A stretch of 64,000 nucleotides of DNA. Origin: Emydura subglobosa. Its lineage: Eukaryota > Chordata > Testudines > Chelidae. The position numbers and the translations under genes were made by a program. Positions 46,715-58,089 of this stretch are shown here, one piece after another. Under the pieces are notes generated by a model, which was given only the letters and a program-made list of their open reading frames with translations, was not told the origin of the DNA and made no database searches. The stretch lies in contig ML679958.1 of assembly GCA_007922225.1 (NCBI GenBank), forward strand, positions 53,338,838 through 53,402,837, in the 5' to 3' direction. The number at the start of each line of letters is the position of its first letter. Position 1 is the stretch's first letter.

Positions 46715-48318
46715 GAAGTGTTACAATTGTTTTGTTGGGGCTTTCCTTAAAGACTAAAGGATTGAGATTTCATGATTTCCCCCACTCTCTGTTGTATGTT
46801 TCCATAGGATCAGAACCATACCTTACTAGTAAGCTTTTTTTGAAAATGAAATAATGTTTCCTATACTTAATGCTCAGATGTGTTTCTTTGGTTGCATAGG
46901 CTCGTGTCTGTGTTTAAAATGACAAGATACGTCTTTGTAAATTGTTTAGAAATGTGTTCTAAGTCAAAAGTGCTAGACAATGATAGATTTAGATTGTCAT
47001 CCTACGTATTTCTTTTAAGTATTGTCTCTACAAAAACGTCTTTTCTCTATAATGGCACTGAAACGCTAAAGCTGCATGCCTCTTTACATTAGATCTCACC
47101 TACTGCTACTGATGTGTCAACAATATTTGAACAGTGAAAGAAAAGCAAAGTCCTCATAGTATGTTGGCAGCTAGTAAGGCAGTATGTAATGCAGTGGACA
47201 CATGGAAACTAATTAGGACTATTTGAGGAACCAAAACATAAAGTAACAGAAAAATATTGTCAGTAGGAATTCTGTATATAGGCAGTCCAAAGCTGGGTAG
47301 AGCTATGAGACTTGAGAAGGTCAAATCAAAATGCCTAGTATGCTTACCTGAAGATAGATAATCAAACATAAAAGGTGGGACCACCTGGTTAACAATAAAG
47401 TATATGTTCCTTCATGATGAGTGCAGGGAAGTGGAGGGAAACAAACAATAGGAGGAAGTATCCTATCATTTTAAACCAGAATTGAGTCTCTGCAAGCAAA
47501 GAAATATGTCTGAGCATTAAATAGGGGAGTTGGGAACATTACTTAATTATCTAAAACTATGGCTTTGCCTATTTTTCCTGGAAAATACTAAAAGTTGTGT
47601 AGGATATAGAGAGAATCATCTGTTTTCAAAAGCTTCACATAGCTCCCAATATAACAAGAGCTATTTATATTTATACTCCCCACTCTGCACTAGCTACTAT
47701 TCACTTTCATATGAAATTCAAGGCATTGCTTGGCATCTAGAAAAGCCCTATAGCTGTTCAGAGCAGGTCTAGATGATACAATGATAAACATTTTGGCAAC
47801 TGCCAGGGTCTCATGCGTAGTGGATTTCCTACTATGGATACCACTAGCGGTAGCAAAGGTACAAAATTTTAAAGAAAAAAATGTAAGGCACACAAAGGTA
47901 ATATCTACATGCACATATAGTTGTATGTAAACAATTAAACATTGTTTGTTTGTTATTAGAATGTACACCCATTAAAACAGCACTTGGAGTATTAACCTCT
48001 CAAACCACAGGTTTTCTTGACTTTAATGGGGGAAAAACCCCTTTATACATGATTTAAAATCCATCAGAATGTGCTACCAATCCCACAATAAAATGTTATG
48101 TTCAAATTGATTTGACTGGCTGATAACTAGATTTATCATCAGAACAAACTGGAAGGCAAGGGTACTTAGCAGTTAGAATCCTATTTTATGTTGTAATGTC
48201 TGAGGCCTTGTTTTTTTTGGCTAAGCAATAGCAGCCATATTAGGACAGACAGTAGCCATAAGCTAAGAAGCATGTGATCATACCTTCACATCCCCATCTA
48301 AATTACATCAAACAATGT
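46715..48318. other. Non-coding AT-rich stretch
   Basis: No gene or recognised repeat; open frames at 46,880-47,968 have no known domain. Confidence 0.45.
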
Positions 48319-48693
48319 TGTAAAGAAGGTTAAGAAGGTGTTATTATGCTAATGGTATCTACCACCACCAGATAAAGAAACAGATCTTAATATGTTTAAA
48401 GAAAACTTTGATAGAATTCTGTCTAACAAGGAATCACTTATCAACACTTGTGATTGTGAAATCTATACCTTTTGTCTTGTTTTATCTTTATAGTCCTCAT
48501 TTCCTTATTGTTTATTAGTATGATTTCTGTCTGTTGCATAACTAAGTGTGCAATATTTAAATCAACTAAGGTGGTCAGATATGATTGGTTAAAGAATTAT
48601 TTCATGATACGTTAGGCTTGGTCAAATCATTATTTTGTAAAATTTTAGTAAAATGATTGGTTAAGGTATAGCTAAGCATAACTCAAGTTTCAC

Positions 48694-48700
48694 TATAAAA
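48694..48700 (+). promoter_or_regulatory. LTR TATA box
   Basis: TATAAAA downstream of two inverted CCAAT boxes in the 48,319 LTR. Confidence 0.65.
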
Positions 48701-48950
48701 ATGGGGTACAAGAGGGAGACCAGCTGGAACAAGAAGAAGAAGAGGAAGAAGGAATGAAAGAAAGAGAATTCACCTCCAAGTTACAGCCCAAGATCAGAGC
48801 TGCTAGAATCCTCTGCATGACCATGATGTGCAACAACCAGAACCAAGACAAAACTGACTGTCTGGCCAACAGGGAAAGTCCACCTGCCTGATCAGGATTG
48901 GTGAGTATAACATTTTATGATTAGCATGTGTATTATGTTTGGTAATGGTT

Positions 48951-48956
48951 AATAAA
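48951..48956 (+). terminator. LTR polyadenylation signal
   Basis: AATAAA, ~255 bp after the TATA box and ~250 bp before the LTR end. Confidence 0.6.
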
Positions 48957-49032
48957 TGGAGGTTAAGGATATTTCTGAGTAAGGCTCTCTCACTGGTAAA
49001 AGGTCCTGCAAATGCACAGTAGAATGCATCCA

Positions 49033-49185
49033 GAGCCCTATGAATTGGAAAAGGGTGAGTACTTCAATTAACCAGATTAGTTTCATTCTGAGTCCTATGA
49101 AATGGTACATATGGCCCTGAGCCCTACGAATTGGATAAGGGTAGGTACCTTTCTCCAGGAGCCCTATGAACTGGAAAAAGGTGGG
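49033..49185 (+). repeat. Four-copy motif in LTR 3' part
   Basis: 'gagccctatgaattggaaaa' and variants start at 49,033, 49,090, 49,119 and 49,159. Spacing is irregular (57, 29, 40 bp), so it is not a simple tandem array. Confidence 0.75.
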
Positions 49186-49213
49186 GTGCCCTTCAATATG
49201 TGGGTAACAATGT

Positions 49214-49857
49214 AACCTTAGATATGAATGGATTATCTGAAATGTATATGAAAAATTAAACTAGTAATATATATGCTTGTTATAACCCTGATGAGCTCCC
49301 CCAATGACCACTCACCATGCTTCTGTACTATATCAAAACCTTGTGTCCTACATGCTATAGGTTTACTGAGGATGGATAGTATTTAAATACTGTCTCTCTG
49401 ACTCTGGGCCTCTAGGCACACACTCCTGATGCAGATCCCATATCTGAATCTCCTCTTGACCCCACAGTCCCATTGGCTAGGCCCTGAACCTCATGCAGGC
49501 TACCTCAAACCTTCCAACTAGCTGTTGCACACTTCTGAAATCTGCTGCACAATTCTACTGAAGCTGTGGACCTTCTGGCTTACCGTTTCCCTCTTTGTGA
49601 CTGTGATAGTGAGAGTTACACACAGATTCTGCAAAGGAATTTGTAAACCCATGCACACTTTATTTTAGACATCACAAGAAATATACAAATCTATGTGGGG
49701 GGAGGGAGGGAAATAAAATCTGCATGAAAATCTCTCCTTGGTGTCTTCACCACACCGAGAGCCCTTTGGGATTTAGGTCCATAATTTTTAGGAGTCCAGG
49801 GTTCCTCTTCTGCTCCTGCACATTCTTGTCTACTTCTGGCTCATTCTGCTCTCTCTA
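49214..49857. other. Non-coding stretch
   Basis: No gene or recognised repeat. Confidence 0.4.
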
Positions 49858-49860
49858 AAA

Positions 49861-50430
49861 TCATAGAATCATAGAAATGTAGAGCTGGAAGTGATTTCTA
49901 GAGGTTATCTTGTCCATCCCCCTGTGCCAAGACTGGACTTAGACAATCTCTGACAAATATTTATATAGTCTCTTCTTAAAAACTTTCCCCAACCTTCCGT
50001 TGGAAACATATTGCAGTACTTAACTATTCTTATAGTTAGAAAGGTTTTCCTAATATCCAACCTACGTCTCCCAGCTTCAGATTAAGCCAATTACTTCTGT
50101 TTCTGTCTTAAGTGGACGTGGAGAAACCTTGATCATACTCCTCTTTATGCAAGCTCTTAACATATTTGAAAACTGTTATCATGCCCCTTTCAGTCTTCCT
50201 TTCTCAAGACTACACCTACCCAGTTTTTTAAACCTTTCCTCATAAGTCAGGCGTTCTAATCCCTTTTGATTTTTTGTTTCTCTCTTGAGAGTGCTCTTCA
50301 ATTTGTCCTCTTCTTTCTTAAAGGTGGTCACGTCTCCAGCTGAGGCCTTACTAGTGCCAAGTGAAGTGGAACAATTGTCTCTTGTATTTTACATATAACA
50401 CTCCTGTTAATACATCACAGAATGATATTA
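49861..50430 (-). mobile_element. CR1 LINE 3' region, 5'-truncated
   Basis: The left edge is the terminal octamer repeat in complement ('tcatagaatcatagaaatg'). Then come 'agagctggaagtgatttcta', 'ggttatcttgtccatccccc', 'aaaggttttcctaatatcca' and 'gcccctttcagtcttccttt', the order of a minus-strand CR1 3' region. It is the longest such fragment here and belongs to the CATAGAAT-tailed subfamily. Confidence 0.85.
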
Positions 50431-50439
50431 GCTTGTTGC

Positions 50440-50640
50440 CTGCCTGTCCACAAAATGAAGTAGAAAGTGGCCCCAGCTGAGCAGGGTCTGACATGGGTTG
50501 ATGACCCAACCGCTCTCCTCCCTTGCCTGTGGTAATGGATTTTTGTTGTCCGGTCAGTACATCTGACTGGACATGGCCAGGTCCCCTTTTCAACCAAACT
50601 TTCCTGTCGAAAACAGGAAACACCTGGCAACCCTAGATGG
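50440..50640. repeat. Interspersed repeat with TGTCCGGTCAG hairpin
   Basis: It runs from 'ttgttgcctgcctgtccaca' to 'cacctggcaaccctag'. An inverted repeat, TGTCCGGTCAG (50,547-50,557) against 50,563-50,573, matches at 10 of 11 positions with a 5-nt loop. I recognise the 'acctggcaaccctag' end as recurrent in turtles; the class is unknown. Minus frames at 50,351-50,666 cross it and are not credible genes. Confidence 0.5.
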
Positions 50641-50867
50641 GAAATCTTTACATGACCAAAAGACAAAACAGTTAGTGCACCAAACAGAGAGATAGTAGCT
50701 TGAATTCACAGTTGGTTCAGGTAAAAACTGAAAGGCTAATTCCCTTCAGGACTAAACCCAGGTCAATCTAATTTTTTATGTATGTAGCTATATGAAAAAA
50801 TTAATATATGCAGGAACATGGGTCTCTAAACTATTACAAAATCAAAACAGGAAAAAATATGCACTGT

Positions 50868-51138
50868 GCACTTGTCTACATGAACAATTAGTTTGTGGCA
50901 AACTGGCGGAGGAATCAAGCCCGCATTAGCCTGCCATGAGCCAGCTGTTAATGTGCACCCAGTTGGTGCTTATTAACAGTTCATTAGAATGCTTTGATCT
51001 AGTCCCCTCTGAAAAGGGACTAGCTTAAAGTGCTCCAACAAATTGTTAATGCACATCAATAGAGTGCACATGGACATTTGGTCCTCAGTAGACTCACACC
51101 CCAGCTTGTTGCAAAGTAATTGCTCATGTAGAGAAGCC
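50868..51138. mobile_element. Harbinger-like MITE
   Basis: The ends are inverted: 'cttgtctacatgaacaatta' at the left and the complement of 'taattgctcatgtagagaag' at the right. Inside are GTTAATGTGCAC/GTTAATGCACAT words like the subterminal repeats of the full Harbinger, and a stem, CTAGTCCCCT (51,000-51,009) against AGGGACTAG (51,016-51,024). No coding content. A target duplication could not be fixed. Confidence 0.6.
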
Positions 51139-51139
51139 A

Positions 51140-51825
51140 CTAGAGCAGGCCAGAAGACATTTGACATGGAGGCGGCACCCCAGAGTTCTGAATACAAATT
51201 CAGGAAAACCCCCAGGCCTCTAGAAAATGAATGGAGAAGCATGAGAAGATGCATATAGTGATTTTCCTCAGGACTGATCTGCTGTTTAGTGCACTTCTCA
51301 TACCCCTTTTAGACAGTTATTCCATACCTCCACGCCCTTTGTCATTTAACCTCAGTTTACATGTATGACTGAAATCTTTCAATCTCTACAACCCTTTAAT
51401 ACATTTTATTGCTCTCGGGCCTTGAATTTCATCCAATTTGTTGACATTTTTTATTCTGAGATACCCTCAATGGAACACAATATGGTAAATGCAGTCTCAC
51501 CATTGCTATATAAAACCAGTTCAGGGCATTTACCCATTTGTTCAAGTACAGAGTGGTACATAGAGAGGTTGGGGAGGGACTGTGCCTCAGAGACGTATTA
51601 CGCCTGAGCGCCTAACACACTGGGGCTATTTCGATGGTTCGTCCACTCGTTAGCTTTTGGCCTTGCCTCCTCTTTGCCTCTACGTTTAAACATAGGAACT
51701 GCACAAATGATAGGCCTTTGAACAGGACATTTAAGGGAAAGGATAAAGCTCCTTGTGTGCTTCCCCATCACAAACCCACTGAAAGTCTTCTCTCAAGGGC
51801 TGGTCCATAAAGACTGACTGTCATT
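51140..51825. other. Non-coding stretch
   Basis: No gene or clear repeat; the frames at 51,365-51,607 have no known domain. A TATA-like 'gctatataaaacc' near 51,507 has no visible context. Confidence 0.35.
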
Positions 51826-51827
51826 TC

Positions 51828-52280
51828 CTTGAGCTCCGTGGAATGGCTATTCCTTTGCAGCACTAAATTAAGTAGGCTTTTTTTTTTAAAACTACCATAT
51901 TGCACTGAAAGTTCCTATCTGAATTGCTGTCCACTGTCACCCACAGAGCTTTTTTCAGCATTATTGCTTTACAGTTCTCTCTTCCTCACTGTGCTTTGGT
52001 TTATTTTTCCCCACATGTATTACCTCGCGTTTGTCTAAGTTGGGTCTAGTTTTATTTCCTGCTCAAATTTCAGAGCTCTCTGTCTACTCCGTTTTCTGTT
52101 CACACTCATATTTGTAACATCTCCCAATTTAATAGTAAATTTAATTAAAAAGCTGCATTCCCCCCTTCAGGTCACCAAGCATGTTTAAATAGGAATGGTT
52201 CTAATACTAATTGCTGTCATGTCCCACTAGACGGCTTCCTCTGACTATGTACTTTGACTCATCAATATAAATCCCACGGC
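51828..52280. mobile_element. Probable old LINE remnant
   Basis: 'cagttctctcttcctcactg', 'ccacatgtattacctcgcgt' and 'aagcatgtttaaataggaat' recall a LINE 3' region shared across sauropsids (CR1/L3-like). It is decayed, and orientation is uncertain. Confidence 0.45.
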
Positions 52281-52284
52281 TGCT

Positions 52285-55200
52285 ACCACTGCGGTGCTTT
52301 GGAAACTGCAAGTCTAGGGAGGCCTTCAGGAGCTGCTGATACCACAGAGGAAGAGTCAGGCTCCAAGGAGAGACCCTCCAACAGATGATGGGCCTGCAGC
52401 TGAGGAAAAGTCAAGGTGAGGCTGGGTGGAAAGAGCAGAGGGTGGACAAGGGGCAGAGAGAGTTCTCCAATCTCCATCCTCCTTTTTTGGAAGTTTCTGC
52501 TGCAACTTGGGAGTTAGAAAAGCACCTGACGATTCCTTTGGAGTGGCTCACCTATCTGTCAGCTTGCTGATATTTATATGTCCATTTGTCTATTTATTTC
52601 TAGTTTTCTGAGCTTCCCCAGTTTTTATTGAAGCAGCTAGCATGGGTTCAGATAGACCTTTTGGAGGGTGGGGTGATAGCAAAGGGAGAGCAGGTGGTAA
52701 TAAGGAACAGGAGCGTGTAAGAGGACCCCACTTTGAAAGTGGGTTTGAACAATTCTAACATGGTATGCTCTGGCCCTTTATAAAAGACTATAGCCCAGTC
52801 CCAATGTATCCATTCTGCCAGGATGTGTCTGCAGCAAAGTGGGCCAGGTTCAGTTAAGGGTTCCTTTTGAAAATATAAAAATAACCACTGAGCAACATGG
52901 GAAAACTAAAACCCTCCTCAGCACCCTTGACTTTTCCCTTCCAAGAACTGAGTCTGTTATACATAGAAAATGTTTTATTGGGGGGGAGGGGAAGGGAAAT
53001 GGGGCACAGAATACACTTGGGAAAGCCAGTAATAATTAATCAACAATATCTGTATATACCTATTAAGTATGACTGTTCCTCCTCCCCTCAGTGTTTTAAC
53101 AACGGTATTAAACACAGTCCTCTCCATGTACAGTAGTAATCATCTAAAAAGGTAGTGTGTTCCTGCATACTAACTCCTCTTCTCCCCTGTACAACCCATT
53201 TTCAGTTTATTGTCTGAGGTCAGTGGAGTCCAAAGTCTCAGCAGGTCCATCTCAAGCCTGTTAATTATGTTCTAGGGACTCTACCATCTACCCCAGCTGT
53301 ACCAAATACAAGATTTTATTGAGCAGCATAGGGGACACTCATTCAAATTCTCCTGCAATGCTGCCATCTCTGACTTCAGCAAAAGCTACCTCAGCACTGC
53401 TTCTTTGCAAAGTCTTTGAGTGGGATTAGTGGTCTGAACCAAATCTTTGCCACCAGGAATACATTCAAACCCAAAAGACGGAGGCTTCTTCCTCTCATGC
53501 CTACTTTTAGGTTTGTCCAGTCTACACTATCCAACTTTTCCAGAAAACGGTAGTGGTTGCAGTGACCACTCTCTCTCGGCACATTTGGTGTGGTTCTCTT
53601 GCCTTTTTCAGTGCTCAAAATGATGTGTTACCCTCAAACTTAAAACTGAACTAAAATGCCCCAAATTATCACATACCAGAAATTCAACTCATTTAATTTA
53701 TTTCTGTTTGCTCACCAACAGATGCTGCCAGAAAGCTCCCTCCCTATGGAGCTCCTGCCCATCTGGAGTTCTCAAAGCAGCTCTGGCTACTCTTCTCTGT
53801 ATTCACCAACAAGTGCCAAAAGCAAGTTCCCCACTACAGATCCTGAGGATCAACCCCAAACAAGAGAATTCAAAGAGAGAGAGAAATGGGACACAGTCCA
53901 GAGAGACTGATTGGAAAGGTAGTGCAGCATCATGTAACTAAGGGACCCATTTGATGAAGTTCAAGTGCTTATTAGGACTTTATAACATGAGATCTTTACT
54001 CAGTCTGAGGCATATCAGTCTTGTTGGTCTTTCTAGAACAATGAAAAAAGCTAAGGAGATGGCTTAAAGTAAGATAAATTGGGAAAACCAAATGAATGGA
54101 AAAAGACTCTGAAGGGATAGGAACCCTTAAGCGGGATAAATTGAAGAAGGAAGTGGCTTAGGGCAACATGCTGGTGCATCTACTTATTCAGGGGCTCAAG
54201 ACTGGAAGGAATTTCCTCTCCTCACCCCTCTTCAGTGTCTTATGTAATCAGGCTAAGAAACTGTCTTGCCTTGAGGAAGAATGAAGGAAAAGCTCAGCTA
54301 GAGAGAATTGGTATAGGTACCTTTTTGTCAGCAGGATAAATAAACTATCGAGTCCACTGAGGGTAGATGAAAGATCAGTGTACCACCATCACAATTAAAT
54401 AGTACCACTAGAACCACAGGTTCAATCACCCCCAAATACTGTATGTAAATATTATTTTAAAAACTTTTAGCTCTACACAAAGCAACATAATAGAACTAAT
54501 ATATTTTGTTTTTTATTGTTTTATTTTTTTCTCCTTTCAGAAATTATTGACTTACACATGTAGCCTCCAAACAAACACAAAATGGGGTTGAAGGAATCCT
54601 CAGATGTTTTAAGCCAATGTAGATCCCTTGGCTTTATTAATGTTATGCAGATTTATGACAACTATTTGATTTAAGATTTCTAGTCTGAGAAAACCTGAAA
54701 TTCCCACTGCACTATTGCATCTGAATGTTTGACATGAATTTAACAAAAAAACAACCCAATAATCAGATGGCTAATAATAGCAAATTCCACCATGAGAGAA
54801 AATCTCCTTTTTCCTCCAAATATAATGATACTGATTAAAACCCACATTTCTTATTCTACACATTTTATTTTGTCCATTCAGATATGATTTTTTGATCCTG
54901 TAATTTTATATAGCATATTTAAGCTTTTGAGGGGCTTTATTTTTGGTTGCTTACCCCACCAACTGTGCCTCAACTTGATCTTCACTTTTGTGATCACAAT
55001 TTTTTATGCACAAATAATGGATACTTGTATCTGCACATACTAGTATATAAACCTTTAACCACCTGATTTGTGGACATAAAGAATAATGCATATGTCTACA
55101 GTTTTGTGTAGGTGCAAAATTTAGGTGCAATTATTTGTGGGTGAAAAATTACAGTGCCAAATATCAATGCCATTTCTGAAAACCTGGTTATAAGAGTACT

Positions 55201-56275
55201 AAAGAGCTCATATTAGGATTATATTGAATTCAAAGACGGATCAAGCAAAATTCAGACTTTCATAGGAAAGAACAGGCACATAGCACCAACTTTGAACCTG
55301 GAATGCTCCACAGTGCAATTTTAAATATGCACAATACCTACTGCATGAATCAGCCATCATGAGTGAATCCTATTATGAAAAGTGCCTTTAGATAAACGGC
55401 TGCACTGAATGTTAAAGAGGGGCTGAGACATAATATGCCAATGCAAACAGGGTGTGCTCATTATGAGGAAAAGTGATGAACATTGTAGAGTGTGAGCCTT
55501 CTAAAAGGTTCAGGAGTCTCTATCTTATGCTCTATCTGCCTATTTATTGCCCATCTGTTCTGACAAGCCAGAGTATCAAGTCAGCATAATTAATGAAATG
55601 GTTCCAGAAAACCATTTGCAAGAATAAAGTTTGTATCTAGTTAATGAATTTGTCATTGAAGCCCATTTTGTATAGAAGAGAGACCATAAATTCCAACTCG
55701 CTTACATTTCCAAAGGCTTTCAGCACAGAAGGTAGTGAAACAATAGGATAAAGCCAGGATGTTACTCCATATTTCTCAAATGCAAATGAAAAAAGATCTC
55801 AATCCAAAAATGGCTAGCTTGTCCACTGAAATAAATTGAAACAATGGGATTTCTGCCTCTGAATCTAAGAAATATTTCATTTGGCGTTAGATAATGACTC
55901 TGAGTTCTGCTGTGAACATTGGGAACACTGTATGGAGAGACAGTTTTAGCATTTTGAGGTATGGTATGCGTAGCTATTCCATATGCAAACCCCGGCTGTA
56001 AACAAGTTCTGTCCAGCTTGATCACACCAATGTGTCTAAGGGCCAGACCAAGGATTTTGAGATGATTCTTAGTAGGAAGAGCAGAAATTTAACTGATTCA
56101 ATTCTATAAATAAATTTTAAAGGTACATTTCAGTCATCCCTCTCCCGCCCCCAATCTTTCAGCTGCAGGAGAGGAGAAGCTTTGGTGGCTTATGCCAGAG
56201 TCTGTGCATGTTTTCCCCACTTGTTCATCTCTAGTCGTAAGTGTAGATGATGACAGAAAAAGATGTCAAAGATGA
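52285..56275. other. Non-coding stretch
   Basis: No gene is supported: the frames at 52,283-53,941 have no known domain. About 54,940-55,190 has recurring 'gtgcaaaatt', 'gtgcaattatttgtgggtg' words suggesting an old MITE. The rest looks unique. Confidence 0.4.
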
Positions 56276-56280
56276 TTTGG

Positions 56281-56595
56281 TGTGATGTGTTCAGAGCCTG
56301 ATAAATCATCCTTGAGTGTTCTGAGTGCGCTGAGCTGGATGAATCATTTGAAATAATGAACTGGGAATCTTAAGGGTCCAGCCAATCACACAAGCAAGGG
56401 TCTAACCAGATGACCCCCAAGGCAACTATATAGGCTCCCAATGAAAACAGCTCCATCGCAATGTTGCTACCTTGTTGTGGATTCTTCCTGCTATCTAGAC
56501 GCTCTGACAGACTGTTCCAGCTCCTGTTCCTTCTCCAGCCTGTGCTTGCTCCAACTCCAGCTCAAAGCACAGCCAGTCATCTGGCTGTCCTGACA
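56281..56595 (+). mobile_element. Left LTR of the Gypsy-type element
   Basis: TATATAG at 56,427-56,433, then 'gctcccaatgaaaacagctc', a CT-rich tail and a CTGTCCTGACA end. Its start is not clear. Confidence 0.55.
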
Positions 56596-56627
56596 GTTTG
56601 AGCAGATTTCTCCTAATGTGCTCGGTG

Positions 56628-56926
56628 ATGGTAGCCAAGATGGAAGCCCCTGGCATATCCAGCACGGAGGTGACAGAGCTGGTTCACAACCTTCAGGGTC
56701 AACTTACTCAGCTGCAATGGGAGAATGTCTCCCTCTGCTCATGAAATCCTGGCGGCTCCAGTACCTTCAGTACCATCGACTATTGTGCCTCTGGAAAGTG
56801 GCCTGAAGTGTCCATTGTTGGAAAGATTTGATGGGAATTGCCGAAAGTTCCGTGTTTTTTTTTTAAAACAATATTGCCTTTTGTTTTTCATGAGTCCCTC
56901 AATGTATCCTGATGACCAGACCAATG
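56628..56926 (+). pseudogene. gag remnant, first part
   Basis: An ATG at 56,628 opens 38 codons (MVAKMEAPG...LTQLQWENVSLC) that end in a stop. The sequence then continues in another frame (56,725 on) with 'LLERFDGNCRKFRVFF' and 'PSMYPDDQTNV', which match the start of the capsid region of sushi-ichi-like Ty3/Gypsy Gag, the family that also gave rise to domesticated mammalian genes such as PEG10. Gag forms the element's particle. This copy is broken by a frameshift, a stop and the LTR that follows. Confidence 0.72.
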
Positions 56927-57432
56927 TGCCAGGAATGAGGACCTGCAGCTGCACCAGCCCAGTTGTCAGGCAACCAATGAGTGCAGCTGTGCCACAGCAG
57001 AATCACCTGATTGGCTCAGGCACTCAGGTGGCTAACTCTTAAGCCCAGTAGATGCAGAGGATCAGCAGCTGCTCAGCACATACATACATAGATTCTCTGC
57101 CTCTCTGTGCTCGCCTCAGTCTGAGCCCTGCTCCTCCATTGATCCAGCCTAGAAACTGTCCTGCACTCAGCCTTGTTCCAGTGCTGTCCCAGCCTTGCTT
57201 CTGCCTTGAAACCAGCCCTGATCGTGCCTTCCCTGACTCCAGATAAGGGGATCCTCGGCTCTGATTCCTGGCTCTGACTCTTTCTTGTCCCTTGGTTCTA
57301 GCCATTTGGACTCTTACTATGGCTCTGACCTTTGACTCTGGTCACTGGTTGTGATTCTGCATTGAACTTGGTCTGTGCCATTTGGATTCTGACCACTAGG
57401 CCTGACCACCTACAGCTCAGGCTCCTGATGCA
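56927..57432 (+). mobile_element. Solo LTR of a second Gypsy-type family, nested in gag
   Basis: It starts TGCCAGG and ends TGATGCA, 506 bp. It contains a CCAAT pair ('caaccaatgag', 'ctgattggctcagg'), a 'tcttaagccc' promoter-like site and then the long C/T-rich, CTCTGAC-repeating R/U5 region common in turtle Gypsy LTRs. Flanks are CAATG and AGATG, which agree at only three of five bases. Gag coding resumes right after it, so insertion into an existing element is clear. Frames at 57,039-57,305 lie in the LTR and are not genes. Confidence 0.65.
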
Positions 57433-57790
57433 AGATGGGGCTTATTTGTTTATATGCTGGGGAAGCCCTGGACGGGGCCTTACCACTTCTGGAACATTCA
57501 AGTCTAATCCTTTCTAATTTTGATGAATTCATCTACACCTTTTCAGTCATATTCAATTATTTGAATTTGACTTGTATGGCTGAGGCCACGTTGCAGTTTC
57601 TTAAACAAGGCTGTTGGCCTATCTCTGTATATGGTGCTCGTTTTCAGTATGTGGTGGCCAAAACTGCATGAAAGAGGCAGCCCAGATCTACCATTCCTAG
57701 CAGGGTTTGAACAATGACCTAAAGGATGAATGGGATGGAAGAAATTCCAACTCATGTGTTGAATTGTGCATCTGGCTTGACAGTCATTGG
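57433..57790 (+). pseudogene. gag remnant, second part
   Basis: The frame at 57,435-57,671 gives 'GEALDGALPLLE', 'FDEFIYTFSVIF' and 'AEATLQFLKQGCWPISVY', the C-terminal capsid pattern of Ty3/Gypsy Gag. After a frame change it continues 'EAAQIYHS', a stop, and 'DLKDE', then 'CVELCIWLDSHWSEW', which is still Gag. It runs directly into the right LTR, so the zinc knuckle and all of pol are gone. Confidence 0.72.
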
Positions 57791-57814
57791 TCAGAGTGGT
57801 GCCAAGAAAAGAAG

Positions 57815-58042
57815 AGGACATAGCTGCAACCCCAGCCAGATATACAGGCTCCTAATGAAATCAGCCACACCCCCGCCTGTTCTATATTGCTGCCTTATTA
57901 GGGAAACTCCCTCCTCCCTGGTAGTTCTGACAGAATGTACTTGCACTTGTTCCCGCTCCTGCACCTCCACCTGTTTCAGGTCCAGCCTGTGCCTGCTCCA
58001 GCCCCTCCTCAAGCCATTGCTGGTTGCCCAGCTGTCCTGACA
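57815..58042 (+). mobile_element. Right LTR of the Gypsy-type element (3' part)
   Basis: It shares 'caggctcctaatgaaatcag', 'ttctgacagaatg' and 'ccagcctgtgcctgctccag' with the left LTR and the same CTGTCCTGACA end, but is diverged. The upstream (U3) part cannot be aligned. Confidence 0.6.
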
Positions 58043-58089
58043 TTTGGTTTCTTACCTAGTATCACGGACTTTATTTTTCTAAATCTTAT

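Larger units (their letters stand above)
48319..49209 (+). mobile_element. ERV-type LTR, solo, 891 bp
   Basis: The element begins TGT (48,319) and ends ACA (49,209), with ATGT directly on both sides (48,315-48,318 and 49,210-49,213), a 4-bp target duplication as in gammaretrovirus-like ERVs. Inside are two GATTGG (inverted CCAAT) boxes near 48,580 and 48,655, a TATAAAA at 48,694-48,700 and an AATAAA at 48,951-48,956, in correct U3-R-U5 order. No internal retroviral sequence flanks it, so it is probably a solo LTR left by recombination. The 3' part has four copies of a 'gagccctatgaattgg' motif (49,033, 49,090, 49,119, 49,159). Confidence 0.75.
56281..58042 (+). mobile_element. Ty3/Gypsy-type element, pol deleted, with nested LTR
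   Basis: Two related LTRs bound the element. The left ends '...gctgtcctgaca' at 56,595 and the right ends the same way at 58,042, and both share 'aggctcc' followed by 'aatgaaa' just after a TATA-like box. Between them is only a gag remnant, interrupted at 56,927-57,432 by an LTR of another family. No protease, reverse transcriptase or integrase is present: the gag remnant runs straight into the right LTR. The left LTR start (56,281) is a guess. Confidence 0.7.

Noticed and set aside
56627..57042. Domesticated gag gene (PEG10/RTL-like)
   Set aside because: The gag has a stop, frameshifts and an LTR inside its coding part, and it is flanked by its own LTRs, so it is a dead retrotransposon rather than a conserved gene.
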